Source: an archaeon UBA55
GTDB lineage: Archaea > Undinarchaeota > Undinarchaeia > Undinarchaeales > Undinarchaeaceae
Direction of reading: 5' to 3'
DNA length: 22,680 nt
Assembly (NCBI GenBank): GCA_002495465.1
Contig: DAFN01000016.1
Coordinates: 997-23,676, forward strand
Each line of letters begins with the position of its first letter. Within the stretch, counting starts at the first letter, position 1. The translations under genes were made by a program, and so were the position numbers. Below the pieces are notes generated by a model. It worked only from the letters and a program-made list of their open reading frames with translations, ran no database searches and was not told where the DNA came from. This document shows positions 8,170 to 15,899 of this stretch, one piece after another.

Positions 8170-8630
8170 TGCGCTGAAATATCAGAGCTGTCAACAACAT
8201 TTTCGCAGAAGCCGCAGCTAAGTATCAGTGGGTCTTTGGTCTCAACATTGAAAACTGTCGATATTGGCTCATTTTGATTGCTTACGCATTTAGGATTTGG
8301 ACATTGGCCTACTCCGATGAATTTTTTTGGAAGACCGATTTTCCGCTTGCTTACTACATTATAATTCTTTATTATGCTAATTGTGGCATTTGGAGAAATT
8401 AGAGCAAGCATTCCAGTCTCTTCCGGTTCAAGAAATTTGTCCTCTATTTTGATTACATCTTTCCTTTCTATGGAATTACTTTCAGCCCCCATCAGCACGA
8501 TTACTGGATTCCCATAATCATTATCTACTCCTAGCATTTCAAGAACTCTGTATGCTGAACCTTCATTAAGATGATCAAGGACCGTTCCATTCCTTATCTT
8601 ACTTATTTTTATTTCCTTTTTTTCTATCAT
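8166..8630 (-). CDS. pyrI: Aspartate carbamoyltransferase regulatory chain
   Basis: A 154-aa regulatory subunit of aspartate transcarbamoylase, normal length for the family. The N-terminal allosteric domain has the conserved KIRNGTVLDHL segment (11-21) where nucleotide effectors bind. The C-terminal zinc domain has all four ligands, C110, C115, C139 and C142, which dock it to the catalytic chain. The start overlaps the pyrB stop by ATGA, giving translational coupling and matched stoichiometry. The 3' end converges with the mevalonate operon microprotein and overlaps it by 4 nt. Feedback control of pyrimidine synthesis by CTP/ATP is expected from the family. Confidence 0.95.
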   Translation of the reverse strand: MIEKKEIKISKIRNGTVLDHLNEGSAYRVLEMLGVDNDYGNPVIVLMGAESNSIERKDVIKIEDKFLEPEETGMLALISPNATISIIKNYNVVSKRKIGLPKKFIGVGQCPNPKCVSNQNEPISTVFNVETKDPLILSCGFCENVVDSSDISAH

Positions 8631-9553
8631 ATTTTTCCTAAAACTCCTGCAAGTATTGCCATGCGGACTGGAACTCCATTGTGTGCCTGGTTAAAATAGC
8701 AGGCATGTTTTGTTGCGTCAAGTTCAGGTGATATCTCATCCATCCTTGGAAGTGGATGAAGTATTTTCATGCCTTCTTTTGCATTCTTCATAATTTTGCT
8801 GTCCAGCTTGTAAACGCTTCTCATTTTTTCGTACTCGCTTTCATGCGGAAATCTTTCTCTTTGTATTCGAGTCATATAAAGAACGTCAACTTCGGAAATA
8901 ACGTCCTCGATTTTTGCCTTCTCCTCGGCTTCAACACCAAATTCATCCTTAAGAACTTTTATTATAGAGTCGGGCATCCTGAGCTCCTTAGGAGATACAA
9001 AGACCATTTCCGTTCCCATAGTTGCAAGCGCATATGCCAGAGAGTGAACTGCTCTTCCGTATTTTAAATCTCCGACAATTGCAACTTTTAAGCCTTCAAG
9101 CTTTCCGAATTCTTTCTTTAGTGTATACAAGTCTAGGAAGGGTTGAGTTGGGTGAGCGTGGGCTCCGTCCCCTCCGTTTATCACTGGAACGCTGACCATG
9201 TCGGAAACCATTTTTGGAGCCCCTTCAATAGGAGTCCGGATTACTATGACATCACAGTATCCTTCTATAACCCTGACCGTATCAGAGAGAGTTTCCCCTT
9301 TTGCAAGGGATGTCATTTCATCTTTTGATACCGTCAGGACGCGGCCTCCGAGTTTGTGCATAGCACTTTCAAATGACAGCCTTGTTCTAGTAGAGGGCTC
9401 CAGAAAAATTGTTGCAAGTATTTTCCCCTCAAGAAGTTTGAGAGGTCCGTTTTTTAATTTCTTTTCAAAAATTTCAGCATTTTCAAGAATGAATTCTATA
9501 TCTTCCTTTGTGACATCTTTCAGTGTTATGATATCTTTTCCTTTTAGTGCCAT
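8627..9553 (-). CDS. pyrB: Aspartate carbamoyltransferase catalytic chain
   Basis: A 308-aa catalytic subunit that joins carbamoyl phosphate and aspartate into carbamoyl aspartate, the committed step of pyrimidine synthesis. The carbamoyl-phosphate loop STRTR lies at 54-58 in FLEPSTRTRLSFESA. The moving loop SKDEMTSLAKGETLSDTVRV, the HAHPTQPFLDLYT segment and HPLPR near the C-terminus are all present. Aspartate rather than ornithine specificity is supported by HPLPR and by the adjacent pyrI. A TATA-like box (minus strand CTTTTAAAC, 9581-9589) lies about 32 nt upstream of the ATG, so the leader is at most a few nucleotides. It forms a two-gene operon with pyrI. Confidence 0.96.
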   Translation of the reverse strand: MALKGKDIITLKDVTKEDIEFILENAEIFEKKLKNGPLKLLEGKILATIFLEPSTRTRLSFESAMHKLGGRVLTVSKDEMTSLAKGETLSDTVRVIEGYCDVIVIRTPIEGAPKMVSDMVSVPVINGGDGAHAHPTQPFLDLYTLKKEFGKLEGLKVAIVGDLKYGRAVHSLAYALATMGTEMVFVSPKELRMPDSIIKVLKDEFGVEAEEKAKIEDVISEVDVLYMTRIQRERFPHESEYEKMRSVYKLDSKIMKNAKEGMKILHPLPRMDEISPELDATKHACYFNQAHNGVPVRMAILAGVLGKI

Positions 9554-9580
9554 ATCTCCCGACTACTCTTTGATTGAAAA

Positions 9581-9589
9581 GTTTAAAAG
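9581..9589 (-). promoter_or_regulatory. TATA box for pyrBI
   Basis: Minus strand CTTTTAAAC in the 41-nt gap between trmI and pyrB, centred about 32 nt before the pyrB ATG. This predicts a separate promoter for pyrBI with a 5-6 nt leader. Confidence 0.55.
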
Positions 9590-9594
9590 GATTT

Positions 9595-10338
9595 CTAAAT
9601 TCGCCTGGCAAAAGTCAGAAAAGCTGTGTGACCAAGCATCTGGGTCTTGGGTCTTGTCTTGTTTCCGCCGATGTCCCAGCGCCTCATAATTACTTCCTCA
9701 GTATCAGCTTGGGTGAATGAATTACTCTTTTTTATTGCGTCGTGAACTCTCTGAACTTGCTCTATAACAGGGGAATATACAACTAAGTATCCCCCTGGTT
9801 TAAGGGATTTTGGAATGTGTGGAATAACGAGTTCAGGTGAACCCATATCTAGCATGGCAATATCTGCATTTCGTTCTGTAAATCCTTTTTCCGCGCTTTT
9901 ATTTCGGATAGTAACATTTTTGATTCCAAATCTTTCAATATTTCCTTTTGCAATTTTGTAGAAATCCTTGCGAAGCTCATATGAAATTATTTTTTTGGCA
10001 ATTCCTGCCATAAATATTGTCATCGCTGCCGAGCCTGTTCCGGCTTCGAGAACAATATCATCTTTTCCAAGACAAACACGCCCAGTTATATATCCGGCAT
10101 CTTTTTGGCCTATTATCTGGGGAGCCCTCTTTATTTTTTTCAATATATCCCCTGTTCTAGGCTCGACCGCGGTATAGGACTGACCCAGGTGAGTTTTTAC
10201 GGTGTCACCGTATTTCCCTTTGCTGAGTTCATTCAGGTCTATCTCGCCTCTGCGGGTCCCGAATTTTCCTGCCCCTGCTTGGACAAGATAGTCACGGTCC
10301 CCGATAAGGAGAACTAAATCATTTTTCCGTATTTTCAT
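9595..10338 (-). CDS. trmI: tRNA (adenine-N1)-methyltransferase, TrmI family
   Basis: A 247-aa SAM-dependent methyltransferase of the TrmI family, which makes m1A58 (and m1A57 in some archaea) in the tRNA T-loop. Residues 1-75 form the small N-terminal beta domain typical of TrmI (KIRKNDLVLLIGDRDYLV at the start). The Rossmann-fold SAM-binding motif VLEAGTGSAAMTIFMA lies at about 96-111, followed by the acidic ribose contact in ISYELRKD. DMGSPE at about 166-171 occupies the usual motif IV position, and the C-terminus RPKTQMLGHTAFLTFARR is characteristic. The ATG overlaps the stop of the upstream small membrane protein by 4 nt, so it is the last gene of a thiF - membrane protein - trmI operon. 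Confidence 0.9.
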   Translation of the reverse strand: MKIRKNDLVLLIGDRDYLVQAGAGKFGTRRGEIDLNELSKGKYGDTVKTHLGQSYTAVEPRTGDILKKIKRAPQIIGQKDAGYITGRVCLGKDDIVLEAGTGSAAMTIFMAGIAKKIISYELRKDFYKIAKGNIERFGIKNVTIRNKSAEKGFTERNADIAMLDMGSPELVIPHIPKSLKPGGYLVVYSPVIEQVQRVHDAIKKSNSFTQADTEEVIMRRWDIGGNKTRPKTQMLGHTAFLTFARRI

Positions 10339-10547
10339 ATTAATTCCTTGCTAACAAAACCAGTTATTGAAAGTATGAAAAATCCTAGAAGAATTGCTGA
10401 CCAGGCTGCGGCTTCCGGACTTGTAGGGAAGAGGTAAATATCCATCAGTCTCCAGGTTCCCCAGGCAAAGGAGAGAGTTGAAATACCTATGATAAGGGAA
10501 AATAGAACTATGTGCCTTCTTCTCCATCGATCTAGCAATACTGACAT
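10335..10547 (-). CDS. Small membrane protein, two transmembrane segments
   Basis: About 70 residues, no recognised family. I chose the ATG at 10547, four bases after the thiF stop; a TTG at 10562 would add five residues and overlap thiF. A basic N-terminus (DRWRRRH) precedes two hydrophobic segments, about residues 13-32 and 47-65, with the positive charges predicting a cytoplasmic N-terminus. The 3' end overlaps the trmI start by ATGA, so the gene is translated between thiF and trmI. Small two-helix proteins of this kind are common in archaeal operons; no functional link to the neighbouring enzymes can be read from the sequence. Confidence 0.75.
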   Translation of the reverse strand: MSVLLDRWRRRHIVLFSLIIGISTLSFAWGTWRLMDIYLFPTSPEAAAWSAILLGFFILSITGFVSKELI

Positions 10548-10551
10548 CTTA

Positions 10552-11523
10552 TTAATTACCAATTAGTTTTGAATATATAATATTTGCTTCTTTCTTAGTT
10601 CGAACGTTTCTGAAGATGATTTTCCCGCTTTTTAGAAGTATTACTCTGGAATTTTTGTGCTCGGCAACAATTGCTGTTCCGCTTGATGAAATGATTTTGG
10701 AATTTTTCTTCATCCTTTTCCGTGCTTCAGAAAAGGGAACATCACTTTTAAGAACAATTGCCCCGCAGAACTGCATTGATTTCTCAAGGTTTTCCCTTCC
10801 TGTGAGTATTGGAAATTCCTTTTTGCAAGTATCGCACCATTCACGCTCTTTGATATTCAGCATTTCAAACGAGTCGCCTATTTTGAGAAGTTTTCCGTTT
10901 TCTGACTGACCTAGAAGAATTTCAATCGCGCTTCTTGCAGCAATGCTTCCAACGACAGAGGGGAGAGGTCCGAGAACTCCGGCTGTTGAACAAATTTCAA
11001 GGCTTCCCGCTTTTGGAACGCGGGGAACCATGCACCTGAAGCAAGGTTTTCCAGCTCCGGAGAAGATTGCGACCATCCCTTCGTTCTTTATTGCCCCAGT
11101 ATATATCCAGGGAATCTTTTTCTTAAGTGAGACTTCATTTATCAGAAATCTCGCAGCAATGTTGTCTGTGCAGTCAATAATAAGGTCAGTGTTAAGAACT
11201 CTCTCGGCATTCTCTGCCTTAAGCTCGTCAGTTATCGCGGTTATTTTTGCATCTGGGTTTGCAGCCAAGATATTCTTTTTAGCAGCGAGCGCCTTGAGCG
11301 TCCCTATGTCTTTTTCAGTATAGAGAATCTGTCTGCCAAGATTGCTTTTCTCAACTATATCCCTATCTACAAGGATGAGGCCAAGACCTGCTCTTCCTAA
11401 GAGACCAGCAACTGCGCAACCGGTTCCGCCGACTCCGACTATACAGACGCTTGAGTTTTCAAGCTTTCTCTGCTCCTTTTTCCCTATAGCCAGCTGCTGG
11501 CGGGCATGAATTTCTGAAGACAT
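10552..11523 (-). CDS. ThiF/MoeB/HesA-family E1-like adenylating enzyme with extra C-terminal domain
   Basis: A 323-aa E1-like enzyme expected to adenylate the C-terminal glycine of a ubiquitin-like sulphur carrier (MoaD/ThiS/SAMP type) using ATP. The nucleotide loop GVGGTG lies at 30-35, with D53 and R64 in LVDRDIVEKSNLGRQ and D117/D120 in IDCTDN. A zinc site is formed by C161/C164 (CFRC) and C230/C233 (CDTC). The conserved cysteine C178 sits in ICSTAGVLGPL, the MoeB position. Residues about 245-323 are an extra domain not found in minimal MoeB (about 250 aa); its end resembles half of a TBP repeat. No carrier gene is next to it, so thiamine, molybdopterin, tRNA thiolation and protein modification all remain possible. 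First gene of a three-gene operon. Confidence 0.88.
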   Translation of the reverse strand: MSSEIHARQQLAIGKKEQRKLENSSVCIVGVGGTGCAVAGLLGRAGLGLILVDRDIVEKSNLGRQILYTEKDIGTLKALAAKKNILAANPDAKITAITDELKAENAERVLNTDLIIDCTDNIAARFLINEVSLKKKIPWIYTGAIKNEGMVAIFSGAGKPCFRCMVPRVPKAGSLEICSTAGVLGPLPSVVGSIAARSAIEILLGQSENGKLLKIGDSFEMLNIKEREWCDTCKKEFPILTGRENLEKSMQFCGAIVLKSDVPFSEARKRMKKNSKIISSSGTAIVAEHKNSRVILLKSGKIIFRNVRTKKEANIIYSKLIGN

Positions 11524-11530
11524 AGGCTAA

Positions 11531-11540
11531 GTTATTAATA
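11531..11540 (+). promoter_or_regulatory. TATA-like box for secFD
   Basis: GTTATTAATA centred about 31 nt upstream of the secF GTG at 11567. It lies inside the thiF start region, so the two divergent core promoters interleave. Confidence 0.4.
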
Positions 11541-11547
11541 CCTTCTG

Positions 11548-11556
11548 ATTTATATG
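11548..11556 (-). promoter_or_regulatory. TATA box for the thiF operon
   Basis: Minus strand CATATAAAT centred about 29 nt upstream of the thiF ATG (11523), predicting a leader of only a few nucleotides. A perfect 10-bp palindrome, GCAACGTTGC (11556-11565), touches it on the upstream side and could bind a dimeric regulator; this last point is speculative. Confidence 0.5.
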
Positions 11557-11566
11557 CAACGTTGCC

Positions 11567-12430
11567 GTGAAGATTTCAGAATCAACGTATAAAAAGCTGG
11601 TTGTTATTCCAATAATTTTAATTTTGGCATCAGTATCCATGTTGTTCATAAATTATTCCAACACAGGCGAATTTCTTGTGAAGGGTATTGATTTAGAAGG
11701 AGGAACGCAGATAATTATACATCACTCGGCTCCTGTTGATATTGCTGATGCAGAATTGTCTATTAAGAAATTTCTTGGGGCAGTTGATGTTGATGTTGTA
11801 ACGACAACTAACCCAGCATCAAGAAAACAGGAAACCGTCATCATATCTGCAAGTGGAGATATAGAGGGTGAAGATATAGTAGGAGCCGCCGAAGATTATT
11901 TTGGAATCACTCTTGCTCCGAATACATATTCTATAAAAATACTCGGCTCTTCTCTTGCAATAACTTTCTGGAGCCAGGCAAAGTGGGCATTTACATTTGC
12001 TTTCATTTTCATGGCCAGTGTTGTATTCATCTATTTCAGAACTCCGTATCCTTCTTTTACTGTAGTCCTTGCAATTTTCTGTGATATCCTGGTTATATTG
12101 GGATTTATGTCACTTTTTGGAATAAAACTGTCCCTTGCAACAATTGCTGCTCTTCTAATGATTCTTGGATACGGGGTTGACTCGAATATACTTCTTGCGA
12201 ATAAAATTTTGAAGGAGTCTGGAGGGCTGGTTATCGATAGAATATATGACGCGATGAAAACTGGTCTTGTGATGAGCGCGAGTACCATATCTGCCATGTT
12301 GGCTCTGGTTATTCTTTCAAACTCTATTGTCCTTCAGCAAATTGGTCTGGTTCTTCTTATAGGACTGATTGCAGACCTTCTAAACACCTGGATACTAAAC
12401 GGAAATCTTCTACTATGGCATCAAAGATAA
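11567..12430 (+). CDS. secF: Protein-export membrane protein SecF
   Basis: A 287-aa SecF, partner of SecD in using the membrane potential to help proteins exit the Sec translocon. The start is GTG at 11567, giving MKISESTYKK and then TM1 at about 11-29. The external P1-type domain begins with the family motif GIDLEGGT (40-47). Five further hydrophobic helices follow (about 135-285), including the conserved GYGVDSNILLANKI in TM4. This is the standard six-helix SecF topology. It overlaps secD by 16 nt, so the pair is co-translated. The order secF-secD is the reverse of the bacterial order and common in archaea. Confidence 0.93.
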   Translation: MKISESTYKKLVVIPIILILASVSMLFINYSNTGEFLVKGIDLEGGTQIIIHHSAPVDIADAELSIKKFLGAVDVDVVTTTNPASRKQETVIISASGDIEGEDIVGAAEDYFGITLAPNTYSIKILGSSLAITFWSQAKWAFTFAFIFMASVVFIYFRTPYPSFTVVLAIFCDILVILGFMSLFGIKLSLATIAALLMILGYGVDSNILLANKILKESGGLVIDRIYDAMKTGLVMSASTISAMLALVILSNSIVLQQIGLVLLIGLIADLLNTWILNGNLLLWHQR

Positions 12431-13971
12431 AGAGGATACTAAAGCACCCAAGGGTTTTGACCCTTATCTTTTTCATAGTGCTATCTTTGCTTGTTCTTCC
12501 AACATATCAGCCTGAGGGAGTGGAAGTTGCCTATGTTTCTGACAATTCTGTGTTTGCAGGTATAGAAGAAGGTGAATATGTATATGAGCTAAATGGAAAT
12601 TCAATAAAAACCCTGGGCCATTATACTTCGGCTGTATCAGAACTTGTTCCTAATTCGCAAGTTACACTTCAGACTAAAGGAGGAACCTATAGGGGACTTC
12701 TGATGAACACTACAGATCTGGGAATAACTGTAAGAGAAACTTCCAGAGTAAATCTCGATTTTGGACTTGATTTAAAAGGGGGGGCAAGAGTAACGCTTGA
12801 GCCGATAACAGTTGATGGAACTCCAATAACTCAGGATGTTCTTTCATCAACTGCTTCAGTTCTTACAGCAAGACTCAATGTATACGGTCTGAAGAATATG
12901 GTTGTACGAACCATTTCGGATGCGTCTGGAAGAAGTTTTATTGATGTTGAAATGGCAGGAGAAGGTTCTGAGAAAATTGTAGGAATAGTAAAATCTGTTG
13001 GAAAATTCGAGCTGAAAATAATTAATGAATCTGTTTTCTCCGGAGAAGCTATAGTCCCTCCGATTGGAGAACCGCAGAAAAATGTTCAGTCTGGTTCATG
13101 GGAAGTTCCATTTACAATTAATACGAAGGCAGCAGGACAGCTCAGGGATGTTTATGTCGCCGCTTCATCAGAAAGCCCGTCTTCGTGCACTTCGGACACT
13201 GACTGCTCAGAAGGTTATGGTTGTGCTAGCTCAACCAGTGTAGGAGGAATCTGCCTTCCAAATATAAGAATGCTGCTGGATGATAGAGAAACCTTTTCAG
13301 CCCCTGCATCATTTTCTCTTTATCAAACCTGGAAGTTTGGAGAAGTTACGAAGGACCTTGTTGTTCAGACTGGAGGACAGGAACTTGCGGAAGAAGTTCA
13401 GATTGTTCTTGAAGCAGGACGACTTCCCGGAGAAATTAAAGAATTGAGAATTGTATCACAAGATTATATAGACCCTAAATTAGGGAAGGATTTCCTGAGG
13501 GGTGCTATAATCTCCGCTCTTGGAGCTCTTCTGGCTGTAGGACTTGTTGTTTTTATAAGATATAGAAGCCTCAAAATAACACTTCCGATAATACTGATAG
13601 TATTCTCTGAAGTCCTAATAATTCTTGGAATTGCATCTTTGATAAAGTGGTCAATAGATCTTCCTGCAATTGCCGGAATCATAGCAGCTGTTGGAACCGG
13701 GGTCGACCAGCAAATAATCATAACAGACTGGGCTCTTAGGGGCGGAAAGGAGAAGTTGTGGAATCTGAGAAGGAACATTAAGAAAGCATTTACTATAATT
13801 ATGGTGGCTGCTTCAACAACTATAGCCGCAATGATGGCTCTTGCCTATCCTGCATTCTCAGGTCTATATGCTCTTCGTGGTTTTGCAATAGTTACAATAA
13901 TTGGAGTTCTCATTGGAATTCTTGTGGCAAGACCGGCTTACGCCCGAGCAATTGAAATAATTTTAGAGTAA
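12415..13971 (+). CDS. secD: Protein-export membrane protein SecD with PDZ-like domain and four-cysteine insert
   Basis: A 518-aa SecD, working with SecF in the late steps of Sec export. TM1 is at about 12-30. Residues about 35-93 look like a PDZ domain (VAYVSDNSVFAGIEEGEYVYELNG). The SecD motif DFGLDLKGGARVTLEP follows at 115-130 and starts the P1 domain. Within P1, at 258-280, four cysteines (C258, C264, C270, C280) with spacing 5, 5 and 9 form a short disulphide-type insert. Five C-terminal helices begin near 362 and include GIIAAVGTGVDQQIIITDW, the helix equivalent to the proton-relay region. The ATG lies inside the secF end. The family assignment is firm; PDZ is assigned by pattern only. 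Confidence 0.92.
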   Translation: MASKIKRILKHPRVLTLIFFIVLSLLVLPTYQPEGVEVAYVSDNSVFAGIEEGEYVYELNGNSIKTLGHYTSAVSELVPNSQVTLQTKGGTYRGLLMNTTDLGITVRETSRVNLDFGLDLKGGARVTLEPITVDGTPITQDVLSSTASVLTARLNVYGLKNMVVRTISDASGRSFIDVEMAGEGSEKIVGIVKSVGKFELKIINESVFSGEAIVPPIGEPQKNVQSGSWEVPFTINTKAAGQLRDVYVAASSESPSSCTSDTDCSEGYGCASSTSVGGICLPNIRMLLDDRETFSAPASFSLYQTWKFGEVTKDLVVQTGGQELAEEVQIVLEAGRLPGEIKELRIVSQDYIDPKLGKDFLRGAIISALGALLAVGLVVFIRYRSLKITLPIILIVFSEVLIILGIASLIKWSIDLPAIAGIIAAVGTGVDQQIIITDWALRGGKEKLWNLRRNIKKAFTIIMVAASTTIAAMMALAYPAFSGLYALRGFAIVTIIGVLIGILVARPAYARAIEIILE

Positions 13972-14026
13972 CAGGAACAATTATTTAACCTCTAAATTCT
14001 ATTTTATTTAAGTTGGGAGATTCAGT

Positions 14027-14965
14027 ATGGCATCAAAGTTTGACTTGGTCACAGTCGGGAACATCTCTATAGATACAATTTTAGTTGATAAAAAATGCTA
14101 CAGAGTTCCGGGAGGCTCGGCGGCGGCAGTAGCAACTGCTGCGGTCGCAAACGGTTCTAAGTGCGGAATAGTTTCAAAGCTTGGAAGAGACTATCCTTCT
14201 GGATGGCTTGATGAACTCAAGAAGTCTGGTGTTGATGCATCAGGACTAGGACGGAAGAAGACATCCACCCGCTTCGAGCTGTCATACAACAGAAACAAGA
14301 GACTAATAAAGTTTAATGAGGTTTTCAGCTCGGATGCAGTTCTCTCTTTCTCAGATATGCCAGATTCATACAGGAATGCAAGACAAATACACCTTTCGGC
14401 GGCGAAGCCTCAGCATCAGGAAAATTTTCTTGAGAGTCTTTCAAATAGAAAAAACCAGGCTATTTCACTGACTCTTTGGTCCACCTATTCAGATTCCTAT
14501 ACTGATAATTTTATTAATCTCCTTAAAAAGACAGACGTACTTTTCTGCAATAACCATGAAATTTCATCAATTTCCAATGAAGAAAATATTTATGATGCAG
14601 TAAAGGTCGTGCAGAAAAAAGGGCCAAAAATAATTGTTCTTACAAAAGGTGAACTTGGCTCCGCAATTTGTACAAGCAGAAAAATACACCTTTTCCCTGC
14701 TCTGAAGACCAGTCGGACAGATACAACAGGATGTGGAGACAGTTTTGCAGGGGGATTTATTTCAGAATATCTGAGAACTGGAAATGTTGCCAGAGCTGGA
14801 TGGCTTGGAAGTGCGCTTGCCAGCTTCACAATGCAAAAATCAGGCGCCTGGTTTCCCTTGGATATCCAGAGAGAGAAAATACTGAAAACTGTAAAGCGGG
14901 CCAAGGAAACACATGCATCAAATGGCAAAAGGAAAACAAAGGGAACCCTTCTTGACTATTTCTAA
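14027..14965 (+). CDS. PfkB-family carbohydrate/nucleoside kinase
   Basis: A 312-aa ribokinase/PfkB-family kinase phosphorylating a sugar or nucleoside. The N-terminal signature is VPGGSAAAVATAAVANG (27-43). The C-terminal signature DTTGCGDSFAGGF (232-244) supplies the anion hole and the catalytic base D238. Substrate cannot be decided; archaeal members include nucleoside, ribose-1,5-bisphosphate-pathway and ADP-dependent relatives. The last 25 residues are a basic linker ending KGTLLDYF, which resembles a PCNA-interacting peptide. TATA-like sequences lie at 13981-13989 and 14001-14010; the first would leave a short leader containing GGGAG. The 3' end overlaps the convergent prepilin peptidase gene by 4 nt. 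Confidence 0.9.
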   Translation: MASKFDLVTVGNISIDTILVDKKCYRVPGGSAAAVATAAVANGSKCGIVSKLGRDYPSGWLDELKKSGVDASGLGRKKTSTRFELSYNRNKRLIKFNEVFSSDAVLSFSDMPDSYRNARQIHLSAAKPQHQENFLESLSNRKNQAISLTLWSTYSDSYTDNFINLLKKTDVLFCNNHEISSISNEENIYDAVKVVQKKGPKIIVLTKGELGSAICTSRKIHLFPALKTSRTDTTGCGDSFAGGFISEYLRTGNVARAGWLGSALASFTMQKSGAWFPLDIQREKILKTVKRAKETHASNGKRKTKGTLLDYF

Positions 14966-15828
14966 AGAGCTGCAAAAGCGATTACAAAGTCACCAAAAAT
15001 CAGGCTCAAGGCAAGGCCAATTGGAAATGCCGGAGCCAGTGGAAATCCCCACTTGACCAGCATTGTTCCTGGAATCTTTTTTGTCTTTGACAGTTTTTTG
15101 AGCTCTTTTAGATTCGCAAGTGTCATTCCATTTGGTCCCTTTGAAGAGATGATGAGTTTTCCGCTAACTTTTACATCTTTCACAGGGATATCAAATTCCA
15201 CTAACTCATTTATTTTTTTCAGTTTTGTAAGGTAGGTATTTTCAATTGGTCTGAGGAATTTTGAGAGAGCATATAGAGGTGCGAGAAGAGAGAAAACCCA
15301 AAGAACCGATTCTCCTGTATAGAATACAGCCAGAGCAGAGGCACCGAAACCTAGGAGCATAGCTAAATTTTCATTTCTTCCCACTTCCTTCCTGCATTTT
15401 GCCAAAACCCTTTTGTTTCTCAGCGCATATAGAAGGGCCAGAGGAAGTGTGTAGAGAACTGATACTACCAGTATGTTCATCAGGAGAGTTAAGTAGAAGG
15501 GCCAGATAGGTTCGAAGAGTGGGCTGAATTCCCCCCATAAAGAACCGAATCCGATTCCATATGCTGTTAGCAGTTTCCAGTCCGCTCCGCCCCATTGTCC
15601 AGAATAGAAGAGAATAACACCAAGAGTAAGGAAGAGAAATCCGGCAGTAGCGGCTTCTAGAAGGTAGGTGTATTGTCCTAAGTAAATTCCCTGCCCGAGA
15701 CGGATTGCGAGCATTGAGAAAATTAGACCGAAGGACAGCCAGTTAGAAACTTCACGTATTTTTATGTCTGTCCAGCTTCCTATGAGGGAGCCGGTAATAA
15801 GAATGGTGAGGGCTATATATCCGAACAT
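14962..15828 (-). CDS. Archaeal prepilin (type IV leader) peptidase, A24 family
   Basis: A 288-aa polytopic membrane aspartic protease expected to cleave the leader from type IV pilin-like or archaellin precursors. The two catalytic aspartates are visible: D21 in GSWTDIKIREVSNWL after TM1, and D83 in GQWGGADWKLLTAYG, the GxGD-type motif in which the first Gly pair is kept. There are about seven hydrophobic helices. A soluble stretch at about 192-250 is followed by a last helix introduced by KWGFPLAPAFPIGL, a feature of one archaeal subgroup. No pilin or archaellum gene is in the window. A TATA-like box (minus strand GTTAATAAG, 15850-15858) lies about 26 nt upstream of the ATG. Confidence 0.85.
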   Translation of the reverse strand: MFGYIALTILITGSLIGSWTDIKIREVSNWLSFGLIFSMLAIRLGQGIYLGQYTYLLEAATAGFLFLTLGVILFYSGQWGGADWKLLTAYGIGFGSLWGEFSPLFEPIWPFYLTLLMNILVVSVLYTLPLALLYALRNKRVLAKCRKEVGRNENLAMLLGFGASALAVFYTGESVLWVFSLLAPLYALSKFLRPIENTYLTKLKKINELVEFDIPVKDVKVSGKLIISSKGPNGMTLANLKELKKLSKTKKIPGTMLVKWGFPLAPAFPIGLALSLIFGDFVIAFAAL

Positions 15829-15849
15829 AAAGTGAATTAGAGAGAGGAG

Positions 15850-15858
15850 CTTATTAAC
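15850..15858 (-). promoter_or_regulatory. TATA box for the prepilin peptidase gene
   Basis: Minus strand GTTAATAAG, centred 26 nt upstream of the ATG at 15828. It is divergent from, and 11 bp away from, the histone TATA box. Confidence 0.5.
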
Positions 15859-15869
15859 AATTCCGACAA

Positions 15870-15878
15870 GTATTTAAC
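15870..15878 (+). promoter_or_regulatory. TATA box for the histone gene
   Basis: GTATTTAAC centred 26 nt upstream of the histone ATG at 15900, predicting a leaderless mRNA. Confidence 0.55.
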
Positions 15879-15899
15879 AGTTTTTTCCAATGTAAAAGC

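Noticed and set aside
9198..9689. 163-codon plus-strand frame across pyrB and trmI
   Set aside because: Antisense to two well-supported genes and without any family resemblance; it is explained by codon bias of the real genes.
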